64,000 nucleotides of DNA from NCBI GenBank assembly GCA_945872085.1, contig CAMBYG010000002.1, positions 1 to 64,000 of the forward strand, in the 5' to 3' direction. Shown here piece after piece: positions 37,801 through 46,587 of the stretch. This DNA comes from Chitinophaga pinensis. Its GTDB lineage: Bacteria > Bacteroidota > Bacteroidia > Chitinophagales > Chitinophagaceae. Below the pieces are notes generated by a model. The model saw only the letters and a program-made list of their open reading frames with translations. It ran no database searches and was not told where the DNA came from. The stretch's first letter is position 1, and each line of letters starts with the position of its first letter. A program made the position numbers and the translations under genes.

Positions 37801-38222
37801 GCAAAGTTTATCTTTCCTGCTTGCATTTGTCGTATTTGACTTTCTGCATTTAATCCAATATTAGATTGATTAAACTCATCATGATTATTAAAGACTACAA
37901 TTTCGTACCGAGTTGGAAATTGACCGCCAATTTTATTTTCTATGATCATGATATGTCGCTCTGCCTCTTCTGCAACATAACGAGCAAGATTTCTTCCCGC
38001 TTTATCGTAATGATAAATTCTAAAATGTTTAGTATCAAAAAAATCAAAATTAAATGTTCTTAACTGAACTCTATTCTGACCATAAACTTCTAAATAGGTT
38101 TGCGCAAAACTAGTAGCCTGAATAAAAAAGCTCAAAACAAACAATAAAATTGTCCATTTGCATCCTTTAGTATAGGCAACATGTGGTATTCCCTTAAAAT
38201 TTCTATTTATAAACTGTAACAT
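34866..38222 (-). CDS. Outer-membrane fusion protein: peptidase-MA-like domain, TolB-like propeller, C-terminal barrel
   Basis: This 1118-residue exported protein has a signal peptide ending SFA|Q (residues 40/41). Residues ~45-250 resemble the peptidase MA (gluzincin) fold (FRIYHYDKAGRNLARYVAEEAE, LPQWVMDAYIAY). The zinc-binding HExxH position reads REGLA, so it should be inactive. Residues ~330-640 look like a TolB/PD40 propeller (VFSSNRTAPN). The last ~400 residues form a BamA/surface-antigen-like barrel (NLRGYNQNGRNGDTYALMNAEIRIPI, ending VVYFSLGYDF). It precedes mlaD and the OstA-like gene on the same strand, suggesting envelope lipid or protein assembly. The exact role is unknown. Confidence 0.72.
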   Translation of the reverse strand: MLQFINRNFKGIPHVAYTKGCKWTILLFVLSFFIQATSFAQTYLEVYGQNRVQLRTFNFDFFDTKHFRIYHYDKAGRNLARYVAEEAERHIMIIENKIGGQFPTRYEIVVFNNHDEFNQSNIGLNAESQIRQMQAGKINFAGDVLKVYFTGSHADVKNQIREGLARVMVEKMMFGETTREIIKNAISLDLPQWVMDAYIAYKVYDWEPSQEIAWKNIVQENTQLPFNRILEKYPKEAGIAFWKYLYTTFGSSISEDFLWSLKEEKGINAASKVTLAQPIVNVYKNILTFYNEVYAKDALNQQQLDSNLKKFDLELKNKNAVVKQVAVSSRGTDVAFVTYDRGMYSVNLQYTNGNKAVRQLLSIGKLDYNEQQDPNYPILTWSNTGLKLAILYKKKNQLRIKVYNSLKAKIENFVIKPKNFDRVLNLSFMEDDNQLIVSAIKNCQSDLFVLTLKRSLVSQLTNDIWDDIEPVMLSGGDRKGIVFSSNRTAPNLVVKQEVNKMPTGFKNLFFYDTKTKRANLLPLTNYNVGTISQPIQFGKKQIAYLYNGSGVQNKYIIDFARDYKNYDSAVSFPITNYPNSIMFHGYSHTTDKVFEVIRKEHKNAIYTYNLPLISLKQFDSNLHKTTFFKNYRLDSLSEVARADVEGGDGVRDVHFLKEGNIVYTGFEKEIAFKNELDSLLNKTQSTIDQTDSSFVKMKAEPYLLNFHADFVSAKMDNSILFNKYQTVATNGNSFSNPDLGAMLTASLKDVLENHQFTGGFRLPTNLAGFTYFLSYDNLKRRNDWGITGVRTASYFSYTKKYYQLNKDIYTYFVPQSVLIFSNNNLVGKSVSSLLQGYWNHPFDKIQSLRTSLGFRNDNLNYKASDSLSLLYTPASNTNWITGKVEYVFDNSKTELKNIRLGYRYKFYVEFMNQLNDQKGKLWNVGFDFRAYQKIYRNIIYAIRLAGAHSYGDHKICYFLGGVDNQISSNFNSNTTISTSNNYMFQSLVTNLRGYNQNGRNGDTYALMNAEIRIPITNTLMAYPSKLDFVRNLQAILFCDAGSAWNGLLPDAVNDSKIFNASANGVNTQFKIPWNGGLAAGIGAGLRTTLWGYYMRLDAAWNSDGGAKPVVYFSLGYDF

Positions 38223-38275
38223 CTAAATGTTTAAACTATTTTTACACTTAAAATTACGCAAAAAAACAAGGCAAA

Positions 38276-38917
38276 ATGACTTCTATAAAAACTTTTACAT
38301 TTAATCCATTTCAAGAAAATACTTATCTAATTATTAATGAAAAAAAGGAGTGCTGGTTTGTAGATCCGGGTATGTTTTCTACTGCTGAAAACGATGAAAT
38401 GTTGAACTACATTAAAAAAAATAATTTAATCCCGCAAGCAATAATTAATACCCATGCTCATTTAGATCACATTGTAGGTGTTCATTTTTTACAAAATGAA
38501 TTTGGGATTCCATTTTACCTACATGAGTTAGATGAAGCTACCTTGAAATATGGCCCCATTGCTGCAGCTATGTATGGGTTGGGCACCATAAACATGCCTA
38601 TATCTTATGAATTTTATAAAGACGAGCATTTTAATTTAGGAGACACTTCCATTAGCGTAATGCATACACCAGGCCACGCACCTGGTCATGTTATATTGTA
38701 TTGCGCATCTGAAAAATGGGTAATCAATGGCGATATGCTTTTTGCAGGGAGCATAGGTAGAACAGACCTCCCAGGATCTGATCATAATGATATGCTTATT
38801 AGCATAATAGAAAAAATCATTACATTGCCAGACGAAACTAAAGTTTATTGTGGTCACGGTATTGCAACTACAATTAAAAATGAAAAAACTAGCAACCCCT
38901 ACCTTTTAAATTTATAA
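38276..38917 (+). CDS. Metallo-beta-lactamase fold hydrolase (glyoxalase II-like)
   Basis: A 213-residue cytosolic dinuclear-metal hydrolase. The metal motif THAHLDH has His60, His62, Asp64 and His65, with MHTPGHAPGH and NGDMLFAGSIGRTDLPGSD supplying further ligands and the CGHG histidine near the end. The length and GRTDLPG motif fit the short glyoxalase II-like subgroup, which hydrolyses thioesters, but the natural substrate is not predictable. It is divergent from the barrel-fusion gene (53-bp gap) and convergent with comB (4-bp gap). Confidence 0.85.
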   Translation: MTSIKTFTFNPFQENTYLIINEKKECWFVDPGMFSTAENDEMLNYIKKNNLIPQAIINTHAHLDHIVGVHFLQNEFGIPFYLHELDEATLKYGPIAAAMYGLGTINMPISYEFYKDEHFNLGDTSISVMHTPGHAPGHVILYCASEKWVINGDMLFAGSIGRTDLPGSDHNDMLISIIEKIITLPDETKVYCGHGIATTIKNEKTSNPYLLNL

Positions 38918-38921
38918 ATTA

Positions 38922-39635
38922 TTAAAGACTCACTAATTGATCACCTCTAAGGATAGGAACGATTGGATGCAAATTTGTACTCGTACAATATTCCAAATCT
39001 TTAATTAAGCCATATCCACTAAGTCTATTATAGTGAGAGCTATTTTTAAGGAAAGGCAAATAGGCTCCTTTGCTTGCATCATGCAAATGAATTGCCGCTC
39101 TTGCACTATCGCAGTTTATAGCAAAATCAACTTGCAAAGCATTGGCTACGGCTCCTGCAAAGAGGGTGTCTTCTAAATTAAAACGATCTTTCCAAGCAGC
39201 ACAACCTAAAACAACGGGCTTATTATCTTTTTTAAGAAAATCAACAATTGCATCTAAATTTAAAAAAGAACCAATTATAATATTAGCTGCCCCTTTAACC
39301 ATATGCAATAGTTTTGTGCCATTAGTGGTTGTTAGCACTAACGTTTTCCCTTGTATAAAATCTGCTGGATACTCAAATGGAGAATTGCCATAGGCTAAAC
39401 CAGGTGCCACTTTGCCATCACGCTCACCGGCAGTTATACTATTAGGCGTTTGATTGCCAATAGTAATACATTCTTCTACAGAAGCTACGGGAACAACACA
39501 CGCTGCCCCATTATGTAAGGCTGTAGTAATGGTAGACGTGGCTCTAAAAATATCTATTATTACTACATTACAATCCGTAGTATCATATAAATGTAATAAT
39601 GCTGGAGAAAGACAAACTTCTAATTTATGTTTCAT
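38922..39635 (-). CDS. comB: 2-phosphosulfolactate phosphatase ComB
   Basis: ComB removes phosphate from 2-phosphosulfolactate to give sulfolactate, a step known from coenzyme M synthesis and other C3-sulfonate pathways. The 237-residue protein shows VVIIDIFRATSTI, AGERDGKVAPGLAYGNSPFEY, LTTTNGTKLL and CAAWKDRFNLEDTLFAGA, the full set of family motifs. Neither comA (phosphosulfolactate synthase) nor comC is in the window. In a non-methanogen the product may feed sulfonates or sulfonolipids, but this is inference. It lies downstream of the gldN terminator on the same strand. Confidence 0.9.
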   Translation of the reverse strand: MKHKLEVCLSPALLHLYDTTDCNVVIIDIFRATSTITTALHNGAACVVPVASVEECITIGNQTPNSITAGERDGKVAPGLAYGNSPFEYPADFIQGKTLVLTTTNGTKLLHMVKGAANIIIGSFLNLDAIVDFLKKDNKPVVLGCAAWKDRFNLEDTLFAGAVANALQVDFAINCDSARAAIHLHDASKGAYLPFLKNSSHYNRLSGYGLIKDLEYCTSTNLHPIVPILRGDQLVSL

Positions 39636-39648
39636 GTTAAAAATTTAT

Positions 39649-39677
39649 AAAAAAAAAGGCGCTACAGGAGCGCCTTT
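39649..39677 (-). terminator. Terminator of the gldK-L-M-N operon
   Basis: The stem AAAGGCGCT / AGCGCCTTT (39655-39663 / 39669-39677) has a 5-nt loop. The minus-strand product ends in a long U-run (A-run at 39649-39657 on plus). It separates gldN from comB. Confidence 0.85.
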
Positions 39678-39694
39678 CAAATAAAATTTGATTA

Positions 39695-40600
39695 TTAATA
39701 AACCCACATATCGTGTTCTTTATTAAAGATCATTTCAGTAGTTTTTTCTGCTTCATACAATTGCTCCATAGGTGTATACCCTAAGTTGTTGAAAGAAGCA
39801 CCATAAGGATTGCTTACTTTAATAATATAGCTGCTGAAAAAACGGTTTTCAAAATAAGTATCCCAGTTAATACGAGCCACATCATTTTCTGGATTGTAAA
39901 CTTCGTATTGTGCTAAGGTTTCGCGAATATTTGGATAGTAAATCCAGAATAAAGGAATGGTAAATTTAAATACATTCTCATCTGTATACTCATCTTTTAA
40001 CGGAGCAATACCTAAAATACGTACTACCATTCTTCCTAAATTTCTATCAAAGATCCAATCTTCTTTTATTCTAAATTTAGTGATTTGATCTAGAATAACC
40101 CCTTTTCTTCTATATACATATGTTGTTTCTTGAGTAATAGGATCTACGCTTGGAATAGTATCCATACGGCCTTCCAATTTCTCCAATAACTGATCTTTAG
40201 TCATGGTTGAAGTGAAATTATCTTCATTAAAGGCTTGTATTTTCCCAGTTTTGATGGCATTCATCAAAATCTCTATAAACATACCACCACCAGATAATTC
40301 ATCACCTGGATAACGGAATGCTAAGTTTTGTTTTTGACGAGTGTCAATTTCACGCCAAACACGCTTCTTCCACATAACATCCGCTTCACGGATAGGTTGC
40401 CATGGTAAAATTCTTGATTCGTGTGGAATCTTATCATAAACACCATCTGGTGTTAATGAGTTTTTCCATGTAGCACCAATAACTTCTGGAGCAGCGGTTG
40501 TGTTATTATCTTTATTAGCTGCATTTTGAGCAAATGCACTAAAAGAACTGCACATAATAGCTACAGCTGCAACGGTTTTGAATGAAAAGAGGATACGCAT
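39695..40600 (-). CDS. gldN: Gliding motility/T9SS protein GldN (PorN)
   Basis: GldN forms, with the lipoprotein GldK, the periplasmic ring of the type IX secretion system beneath the outer membrane. The 301-residue protein has a signal peptide ending AFA|Q (residues 24/25) and the family motifs SRILPWQPIREADVMWKKRVWR, REIDTRQKQN, FRIKEDWIFDR and FWIYYPNIRETLA. It is the last gene of gldK-L-M-N, 22 bp after gldM, and is followed by a terminator. Confidence 0.95.
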   Translation of the reverse strand: MRILFSFKTVAAVAIMCSSFSAFAQNAANKDNNTTAAPEVIGATWKNSLTPDGVYDKIPHESRILPWQPIREADVMWKKRVWREIDTRQKQNLAFRYPGDELSGGGMFIEILMNAIKTGKIQAFNEDNFTSTMTKDQLLEKLEGRMDTIPSVDPITQETTYVYRRKGVILDQITKFRIKEDWIFDRNLGRMVVRILGIAPLKDEYTDENVFKFTIPLFWIYYPNIRETLAQYEVYNPENDVARINWDTYFENRFFSSYIIKVSNPYGASFNNLGYTPMEQLYEAEKTTEMIFNKEHDMWVY

Positions 40601-40622
40601 AATCCTATATTTGTTTTTAAAA

Positions 40623-42170
40623 TTAATTCAATGTAAATATTAAGGTACCAACAGGTCTAACTTTTTTATCTGGACCAACAGCTTTAATGTTTTCAAAAAA
40701 CACTTTATCGCCTGCTCTTAAACCTTCTATATAAGAAGCTGCTGCACCTTTATTCATATAAGGACCTGTAATGCTAATCGTTGGTTTTGGATCTCCTCTT
40801 TTAGGCAATACAGAGATGTCATAGCTTGTTACAACGAATTTAGCATCAAAATCAAAATTTGCTAATTCTGCAACAATACCACCTTGTGCTTTGAAGACAT
40901 TGGTAGGAATTACACCACTAGATTTACCACCTACTTTAGGTGTTGGAGGTGGAATTTCTTTAATACGCAATGGAATAGTCCCAACCGTTTTGATTGATTT
41001 TCCGCCATCAGCTTTAACATTGATAGTCGCATTTACTTGACCAACAGCACTAACGATAACATCATATTTACCATTACTCGTTTTGTTTAAAGTAGCACCC
41101 GGAATATTCACAGAAACATCTTCTAAAGAATAACCCGCAGCAGATACGGTAATTGGATTCGGAACACCAATATACAATACATTCATTTTATCTAACTGTA
41201 AAGAAGCTCCGGCGGATCCCACCATATATTGAAACTCCCATGGTTCTGTAATTTTAGTACCATTCATGTCAATAGATAAGGTTCCTTTTACCGTTTGAAG
41301 GCCTACGCCCGTTGCTGCTGTTTCCCAAAATCCGATACCATCTTCTACTTTCTTAACACGACCATCGGAGAAATTAGGTTTCACAGACTTGTTGTAAGCA
41401 GCCAACATGATTTGCGCTTCTACTTTTTGCCCTACAAGAGCGTAGCTCGTTTTAGGAACAGCAATTGCAGCAATAGCATCAAATTTCATTTGTTTAGCAT
41501 CTGCTTCTTTAAATAATTCATTAATTATTAAAGATTCTGTATTTCTAACGTCGTTTTGGAATTTAGACATTAAGGTAACAACCGCCATTACAGGCATAGA
41601 GTGAAAATTACCATAAGACCAATCCGCTTGTGGATTAGATTCTGATTTCTTAGGGTTATTGATGCGAATAGGTAATTGCTCTTCAAATTGCTTTTGAATT
41701 TCAGGGAATAAAACACTAACCGCCATTTTTTTGAAATCAGCTAATTTTTGTTTTAACGTATCTCCACCTTTTTTCTCTACTAACAAAACAGTAGATGCAT
41801 CGATATTGCTTTCTGCTTTGATTTCTTTTTCTCCATTATCTATTTTATATCCACCAGACTCTTCAATAACACGCTCTTTCCAATTTTCTAAATAGCTATA
41901 AAGAAGATCTGCTTCTTTAGAAATTTGTTTTGCTTTGTCATTAAATTCTTTTACACGATCATGTGCCTCTGGACGAGCCTCATTAGCATCAAACGCTAAG
42001 TGTAATTCATTATTTTTAGAATTAATGGATGTATTGGACTGTGTAATACTCTGATTAATAATTTTGAATGCGTGCAATATCTCGGATGAAACATTGAGGG
42101 CAAGCATAGCGGTCAACACTAAATACATTAGGTTGATCATTAACTGCCTTGGCTCTTTAGGTACAGACAT
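40623..42170 (-). CDS. gldM: T9SS motor protein GldM (PorM)
   Basis: GldM pairs with GldL as the inner-membrane motor of the type IX system and spans the periplasm to reach the GldK/N ring. The 515-residue protein starts with PKEPRQLMINLMYLVLTAML, the family-typical single TM helix (about residues 10-32). A helical domain and beta-rich D2-D4 domains follow (ASLQLDKMNVLYIGVPNPI, GGIVAELANFDFDAKFVVTSYDI). The operon position between gldL (71 bp) and gldN (22 bp) agrees. Confidence 0.96.
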   Translation of the reverse strand: MSVPKEPRQLMINLMYLVLTAMLALNVSSEILHAFKIINQSITQSNTSINSKNNELHLAFDANEARPEAHDRVKEFNDKAKQISKEADLLYSYLENWKERVIEESGGYKIDNGEKEIKAESNIDASTVLLVEKKGGDTLKQKLADFKKMAVSVLFPEIQKQFEEQLPIRINNPKKSESNPQADWSYGNFHSMPVMAVVTLMSKFQNDVRNTESLIINELFKEADAKQMKFDAIAAIAVPKTSYALVGQKVEAQIMLAAYNKSVKPNFSDGRVKKVEDGIGFWETAATGVGLQTVKGTLSIDMNGTKITEPWEFQYMVGSAGASLQLDKMNVLYIGVPNPITVSAAGYSLEDVSVNIPGATLNKTSNGKYDVIVSAVGQVNATINVKADGGKSIKTVGTIPLRIKEIPPPTPKVGGKSSGVIPTNVFKAQGGIVAELANFDFDAKFVVTSYDISVLPKRGDPKPTISITGPYMNKGAAASYIEGLRAGDKVFFENIKAVGPDKKVRPVGTLIFTLN

Positions 42171-42241
42171 CCTATATAAATTTTCTTAGATTTTAAAAAT
42201 GGTTTCTTCTTTCTCTTCTTTTATAGATCATTGCTATGCAA

Positions 42242-43066
42242 TTATCTACCTTGCATTGCAGTTAGCATATTGCCATAAATTTGGTTTAATGTACCCAAAT
42301 TAGTTGCCAATTTAGCAATTTGTTCTTTTGCTTTTTGTGCATCTTCAGCACTTGAAGCCATAGATTCAGAAGCAGTTACTAAATTACTGTAGAATTTATT
42401 CATTGCTTTCAAATGATTGTTAGCATCTTGTAATTCTACTTCATAAATTTGATTTAGAGAACCTAAGTTTTTAGACAACACTTGTACTTGCTGATGGAAT
42501 GAAGCAGTATCTGCAGCAGCATTATTGAATGCATTCATAGTATCAGAAGCCCCTGAGAAAGACGTTGTCATAGTACCAATTGCAGCTGTAGCTTGACGTG
42601 TAGTAGTTGTAAACTCATTCGTAACTGAAGTTACTTCTGTTAAGTCTTTCATTTGATCAACAGATTGACCAAATTTTTGGAAATTATCACTTAATCTTTT
42701 CAAATTAGCTGGATTAATTTGAGCTTCTTCCATCATTTTATCTAATGAAGCAGTAGCTGATTGACCAGGTAATGAACTTGTTGGTTTATGCGAAATTCCT
42801 TTACGTGCAGCTTCTACATGTGGGTTTTCGTCTAATCCTGGATAATATTTTTCCCAATAATAATCTTTGTGAGGCGGGAGTAAACCTAACAATACGAAGA
42901 TGAATGCTTCCGTACACATACCAATAGTAAGCATGATACTTGCACCTGGTAAATGCTCAATTTTAAATAAAGCCCCTACCAATACAACACCAGCACCTAT
43001 ACCGATGATTAAGTTTTTAAGATATTTTCCACTTGCAGTTTCGAAATATAATGCAATTGATTTCAT
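42242..43066 (-). CDS. gldL: T9SS motor protein GldL (PorL)
   Basis: GldL is the inner-membrane partner of GldM and is thought to use the proton motive force. The 274-residue protein has two adjacent TM helices (about residues 18-34 and 42-62) with FKIEHLPGAS between them. Glu53 within TM2 (GMCTEAFIF) matches the membrane-buried Glu known to matter in GldL. A long helical cytoplasmic tail follows. The spacing to gldK is 44 bp and to gldM 71 bp. Confidence 0.95.
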   Translation of the reverse strand: MKSIALYFETASGKYLKNLIIGIGAGVVLVGALFKIEHLPGASIMLTIGMCTEAFIFVLLGLLPPHKDYYWEKYYPGLDENPHVEAARKGISHKPTSSLPGQSATASLDKMMEEAQINPANLKRLSDNFQKFGQSVDQMKDLTEVTSVTNEFTTTTRQATAAIGTMTTSFSGASDTMNAFNNAAADTASFHQQVQVLSKNLGSLNQIYEVELQDANNHLKAMNKFYSNLVTASESMASSAEDAQKAKEQIAKLATNLGTLNQIYGNMLTAMQGR

Positions 43067-43110
43067 ATTAATTTCTTTTATAATTTTTTAAAATACGGTT
43101 TATTGATTTA

Positions 43111-44367
43111 TTATCTTCTGTTTGTTAATGCTGGAGCAATTTGTTGATATACACAACGGAAACCAATATAAGCTTTCGCAGTATCTGCAAATTCATAATC
43201 TCTTGTACTTACTTGTAAGTAGAAAGCAACATCTCTCCAACTACCACCACGAATCACTTTACGTTTCATCCAAAGTGGATCATTTTCTTTTACTTTATAA
43301 TTAATGTCAGGGTTCATATCAGAAATAGAACTGTATGTGCCGCCAAAATAGCTAGTTGAAGTCCATTCTGCTACATTTCCAGACATGTTATATAAACCAT
43401 AATCATTAGGCCAATAACGATCTACCGGGACAGTATACAAACCACCATCTGCTGCGTAATTGCCTCTTTGTGGTTTGAAATTCGCTAAATAACATCCTTT
43501 TTTGTTAATCACATAAGGACCGCCCCATGGATATGGAGACTCTGTTCTGCCGCCACGTGCTGCCCATTCCCATTGAATCTCATTTGGTAAACGAAACTCG
43601 CCTTCAAAATATTGTCTGTATTTATCTCTTGATGAACGCCACATCATGGTTCTCCAATTACAAAAAGCTACTGCTTGATTGTAGTTGACACCTACAACAG
43701 GATATTTATCAAATGCAGAAAACCAGTTGTATTGTTGAGCTATAGGCTCATTGTAAGAATGAATAAACTGACGCATCCAAACTGTAGTATCTGGATAAGC
43801 AGGAATATCATATTTTTTAACAAATGCAGTTCTTGCTTGAGTTGGATTTTTCACCGCTTCATCATAATCAAACACTTCGTAGTGATAAACTAATTTTGAT
43901 TGATCTAACTCTTTTCTACCCCAACCAGATAATTCAGCTGGAATATACATGCTAGCCAATTGATCTTGCACATCAGCATCTCTGTAATTGATTCTTTTTC
44001 TTAAATCTAATTTTTGAGTACCATCTGGCAAATCAATAAAATCGCCTAAGATCGTATGTGCTGTAGAATCTTTAACAAAATTAGTAAATGAACGGTATTG
44101 ATCATTAGAAATCTCCATGGCATCCATGTAAAATCCAGTCATTTGAACTGTACGAATCAAGGCATCGTTTTTACCACGCACATCTTCATCGCTAGCCCCC
44201 ATTTTCAATACTCCTGATGGAACATACACCATTCCAATTGGTTCTGGTGCTCTATAGGCCATCATGTTTGGAGAGCCTACCAATTGTCCTTCAGGACCAG
44301 ATGCTCCACAGCTCGCAAGCATTGCAGTCAACGCGAAAGCAGAAATCTTCAGTGAAAGTTGTTTCAT
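43111..44367 (-). CDS. gldK: T9SS lipoprotein GldK (PorK)
   Basis: GldK is an FGE-sulfatase-fold lipoprotein that makes the outer-membrane-bound ring with GldN. The ATG at 44367 gives 418 residues with lipobox MLASC (Cys20). A longer frame upstream (to 44433) would put 22 residues before the signal peptide and is rejected. The FGE-like domain shows PIGMVYVPSGVLKMG, GFYMDAMEISNDQYRSF, FRLPNEIQWEWAA, YNMSGNVAEWT, VIRGGSWRD and IGFRCVYQ. It is the first gene of gldK-L-M-N. No convincing -7 element was found directly upstream. Confidence 0.95.
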   Translation of the reverse strand: MKQLSLKISAFALTAMLASCGASGPEGQLVGSPNMMAYRAPEPIGMVYVPSGVLKMGASDEDVRGKNDALIRTVQMTGFYMDAMEISNDQYRSFTNFVKDSTAHTILGDFIDLPDGTQKLDLRKRINYRDADVQDQLASMYIPAELSGWGRKELDQSKLVYHYEVFDYDEAVKNPTQARTAFVKKYDIPAYPDTTVWMRQFIHSYNEPIAQQYNWFSAFDKYPVVGVNYNQAVAFCNWRTMMWRSSRDKYRQYFEGEFRLPNEIQWEWAARGGRTESPYPWGGPYVINKKGCYLANFKPQRGNYAADGGLYTVPVDRYWPNDYGLYNMSGNVAEWTSTSYFGGTYSSISDMNPDINYKVKENDPLWMKRKVIRGGSWRDVAFYLQVSTRDYEFADTAKAYIGFRCVYQQIAPALTNRR

Positions 44368-44558
44368 AATCCTATTGTTGTTTTTGCGATTAAGCAAATA
44401 ATTAATTTTATAATTACACTTATAACAATGCAATTTAGCTCACAATATTCAAAGATTTTTTGAAAAAAACAAGTAATTAGCGAAAAATCTTTTCATTTAT
44501 TTTCAATTTATAGCCCAAAAAGCTCTTTTCTTCCTTTATTTTATGATTTTCACCCCAA

Positions 44559-46526
44559 TTAAAATCCACCTGAGGGAAAATTAATTTTATCACAGCTCTC
44601 TTTATTGCAAATCAACAAAAAAGTACCCTTATTTTCTGCTTGTTTAGCATTGTCTACAATTTCTTCTTTTTCCTCTACCATGAAGTGATGAAATGCGGAC
44701 TGATAATTGAATTTTACTTTTTCGAATTGACTTTTTGAACAACTTACCACCTGATAGCCATAGTAATCTCTTAAGGCAACCATATTCCAGTATGCATAGG
44801 CATACGGATTTCGGATTGCTTTAGCTTTTATTTGTGCAAGCAAATGCGCTGCCTTTGCTATCCATTCTGGAATTTTATAAGCTATTCCCAAAACCATCAA
44901 AACCTCTGATAAAACAGCATTAGAAGAAGGTATAGAGCCATCGTATTCATCTAGCTTGGGCACTAATATGTCTTTGTTTTGCGCTGAACTGAAATAATAG
45001 CTTTGCTGTTCTTTATCATAAAAAAACACGTCTATACGATTCAAAACTTCTTTTGCTAAATCTAGCCATTTTTTATTGCCCGTTGCAGTATTCAATTCTA
45101 TTAAAGCTCTTGATAAAAACACATAGTCATCCAAATTAATCATGTGTTTTAATTGTCCATTTTTATAAACATGACCAGGAGTGCCCAAGATATCAAACAT
45201 GTCAATTGTAGCTTCCATATTAGCAACAGCTGCATCAAGATAGATATCATTATGAAACACTCTTCCTGCTTTAGCAAGTGACCAATTAAATAAAGCATTC
45301 CATGACAAAAGGGCCTTATCATCTGTCAGTGGTCGTTTTCTTTTGCTTCTATTTTCAAATAGTTTTTGCTGTATTTCTTTAAACACACTATCTTCTCTAG
45401 ATAAAAGCAGAATATCGTCTATATGCAGAATAATTTTGCCTTCCCAATTGCCTTGTTCACTAGCCGCTAGGTGTTTCTCTGCAAAAGCCATTTCTTCTGG
45501 GTTAAGCAACCCTTTAAGTTCAGCATATGTCCAACAATAAAATGCGCCCTCCTCCCCTTCCGAATCTGCATCTATTGCGCAATAATACAATGCTTCACTT
45601 CCTTTCAATTCTCGATTGGCAAAACTAATAAGGTCATCTATTACCCATTTATATAGCTCGTTTTTGGTTAGCGTATAAGCATCGCACAAAACACTGATAA
45701 GTAAGGCGTTGTCGTACAACATTTTTTCAAAATGTGGTACTAACCAGGCGTTATCTACCGTATATCTACATAGGCCGCTCCCTATACAATCATAAATCCC
45801 TCCACACAGCAAAGCATTCAGACTGAATATAGCATGACTTAACGCTTCTTCATCATGCGTAAGCTGATAAGATTCCAATAAAAATTGTATGCTCATAATA
45901 CCAGGAAACTTCGGAGCCGATCCAAAACCACCCGATTCTTTATCGCCTAATTGGAGCAATTTTTTTTGGGCTAATTCGAAATCTTCTTTTTCAAAAGTAA
46001 TTGAACTGGATTCTTTAATGGCATTTGAAGCGTTCTTTAAAAAAGCAGTTAATTGTTCTGCCTGAGCTGTAATTTCTTCTACTCTATGTGTCCAAGCATA
46101 TTGAATACGCTGCAATACATCCATCCAAGAAATTCTATTATATAGGGCCTGAGGAGGGAAGTAAGTACCCCCATAAAAGGGTTTCTTATCGGGAGTAACA
46201 AAAACATTTAAAGGCCATCCGCCTTGTCCGTTCATAGCCTGTAAAGCATCCATATAAAAATGATCTACGGCCGGCAGTTCTTCTCTATCCACTTTTATAT
46301 TAACAAAGTGCTCGTTCATATAAGCCGCAACCCTATCATCTTCAAAGCTTTCGTGTTCCATCACATGGCACCAATGACAAGCTGCATAACCTATGCTTAT
46401 TAAAACAGGTTTGTTTTTTTCTTGTGCTTCTTTAAATGCTTCATCGCACCAGGGATACCAATCTACAGGATTTTGGGCATGCTGTAAAAGATATGGACTT
46501 AATTCTAATTGTAATCTATTGGGCAT
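44559..46526 (-). CDS. DUF255 thioredoxin-domain protein (YyaL/SSP411-like)
   Basis: This 655-residue protein (start at [12 protein letters not shown] 46526) has an N-terminal thioredoxin-like domain with CHWC (Cys50/Cys53) in [16 protein letters not shown] and [26 protein letters not shown] large alpha/alpha barrel-like region resembling N-acylglucosamine epimerase/cellulase folds follows. The family is widespread but its function is not established; redox-linked activity is inferred from the CxxC. It follows hemD (61 bp gap) on the same strand. The upstream GTG start at 46541 is less likely than this ATG. Confidence 0.85.
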   Translation of the reverse strand: MPNRLQLELSPYLLQHAQNPVDWYPWCDEAFKEAQEKNKPVLISIGYAACHWCHVMEHESFEDDRVAAYMNEHFVNIKVDREELPAVDHFYMDALQAMNGQGGWPLNVFVTPDKKPFYGGTYFPPQALYNRISWMDVLQRIQYAWTHRVEEITAQAEQLTAFLKNASNAIKESSSITFEKEDFELAQKKLLQLGDKESGGFGSAPKFPGIMSIQFLLESYQLTHDEEALSHAIFSLNALLCGGIYDCIGSGLCRYTVDNAWLVPHFEKMLYDNALLISVLCDAYTLTKNELYKWVIDDLISFANRELKGSEALYYCAIDADSEGEEGAFYCWTYAELKGLLNPEEMAFAEKHLAASEQGNWEGKIILHIDDILLLSREDSVFKEIQQKLFENRSKRKRPLTDDKALLSWNALFNWSLAKAGRVFHNDIYLDAAVANMEATIDMFDILGTPGHVYKNGQLKHMINLDDYVFLSRALIELNTATGNKKWLDLAKEVLNRIDVFFYDKEQQSYYFSSAQNKDILVPKLDEYDGSIPSSNAVLSEVLMVLGIAYKIPEWIAKAAHLLAQIKAKAIRNPYAYAYWNMVALRDYYGYQVVSCSKSQFEKVKFNYQSAFHHFMVEEKEEIVDNAKQAENKGTFLLICNKESCDKINFPSGGF

Positions 46527-46587
46527 AAGACAAAATAACACAAAATCATTTGCTTTTGTATGGTACCCAATTATAATTTATAACGAA

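Noticed and set aside
44368-44433. Longer gldK frame
   Set aside because: It would put 22 polar residues ahead of a clear lipoprotein signal peptide starting at 44367.
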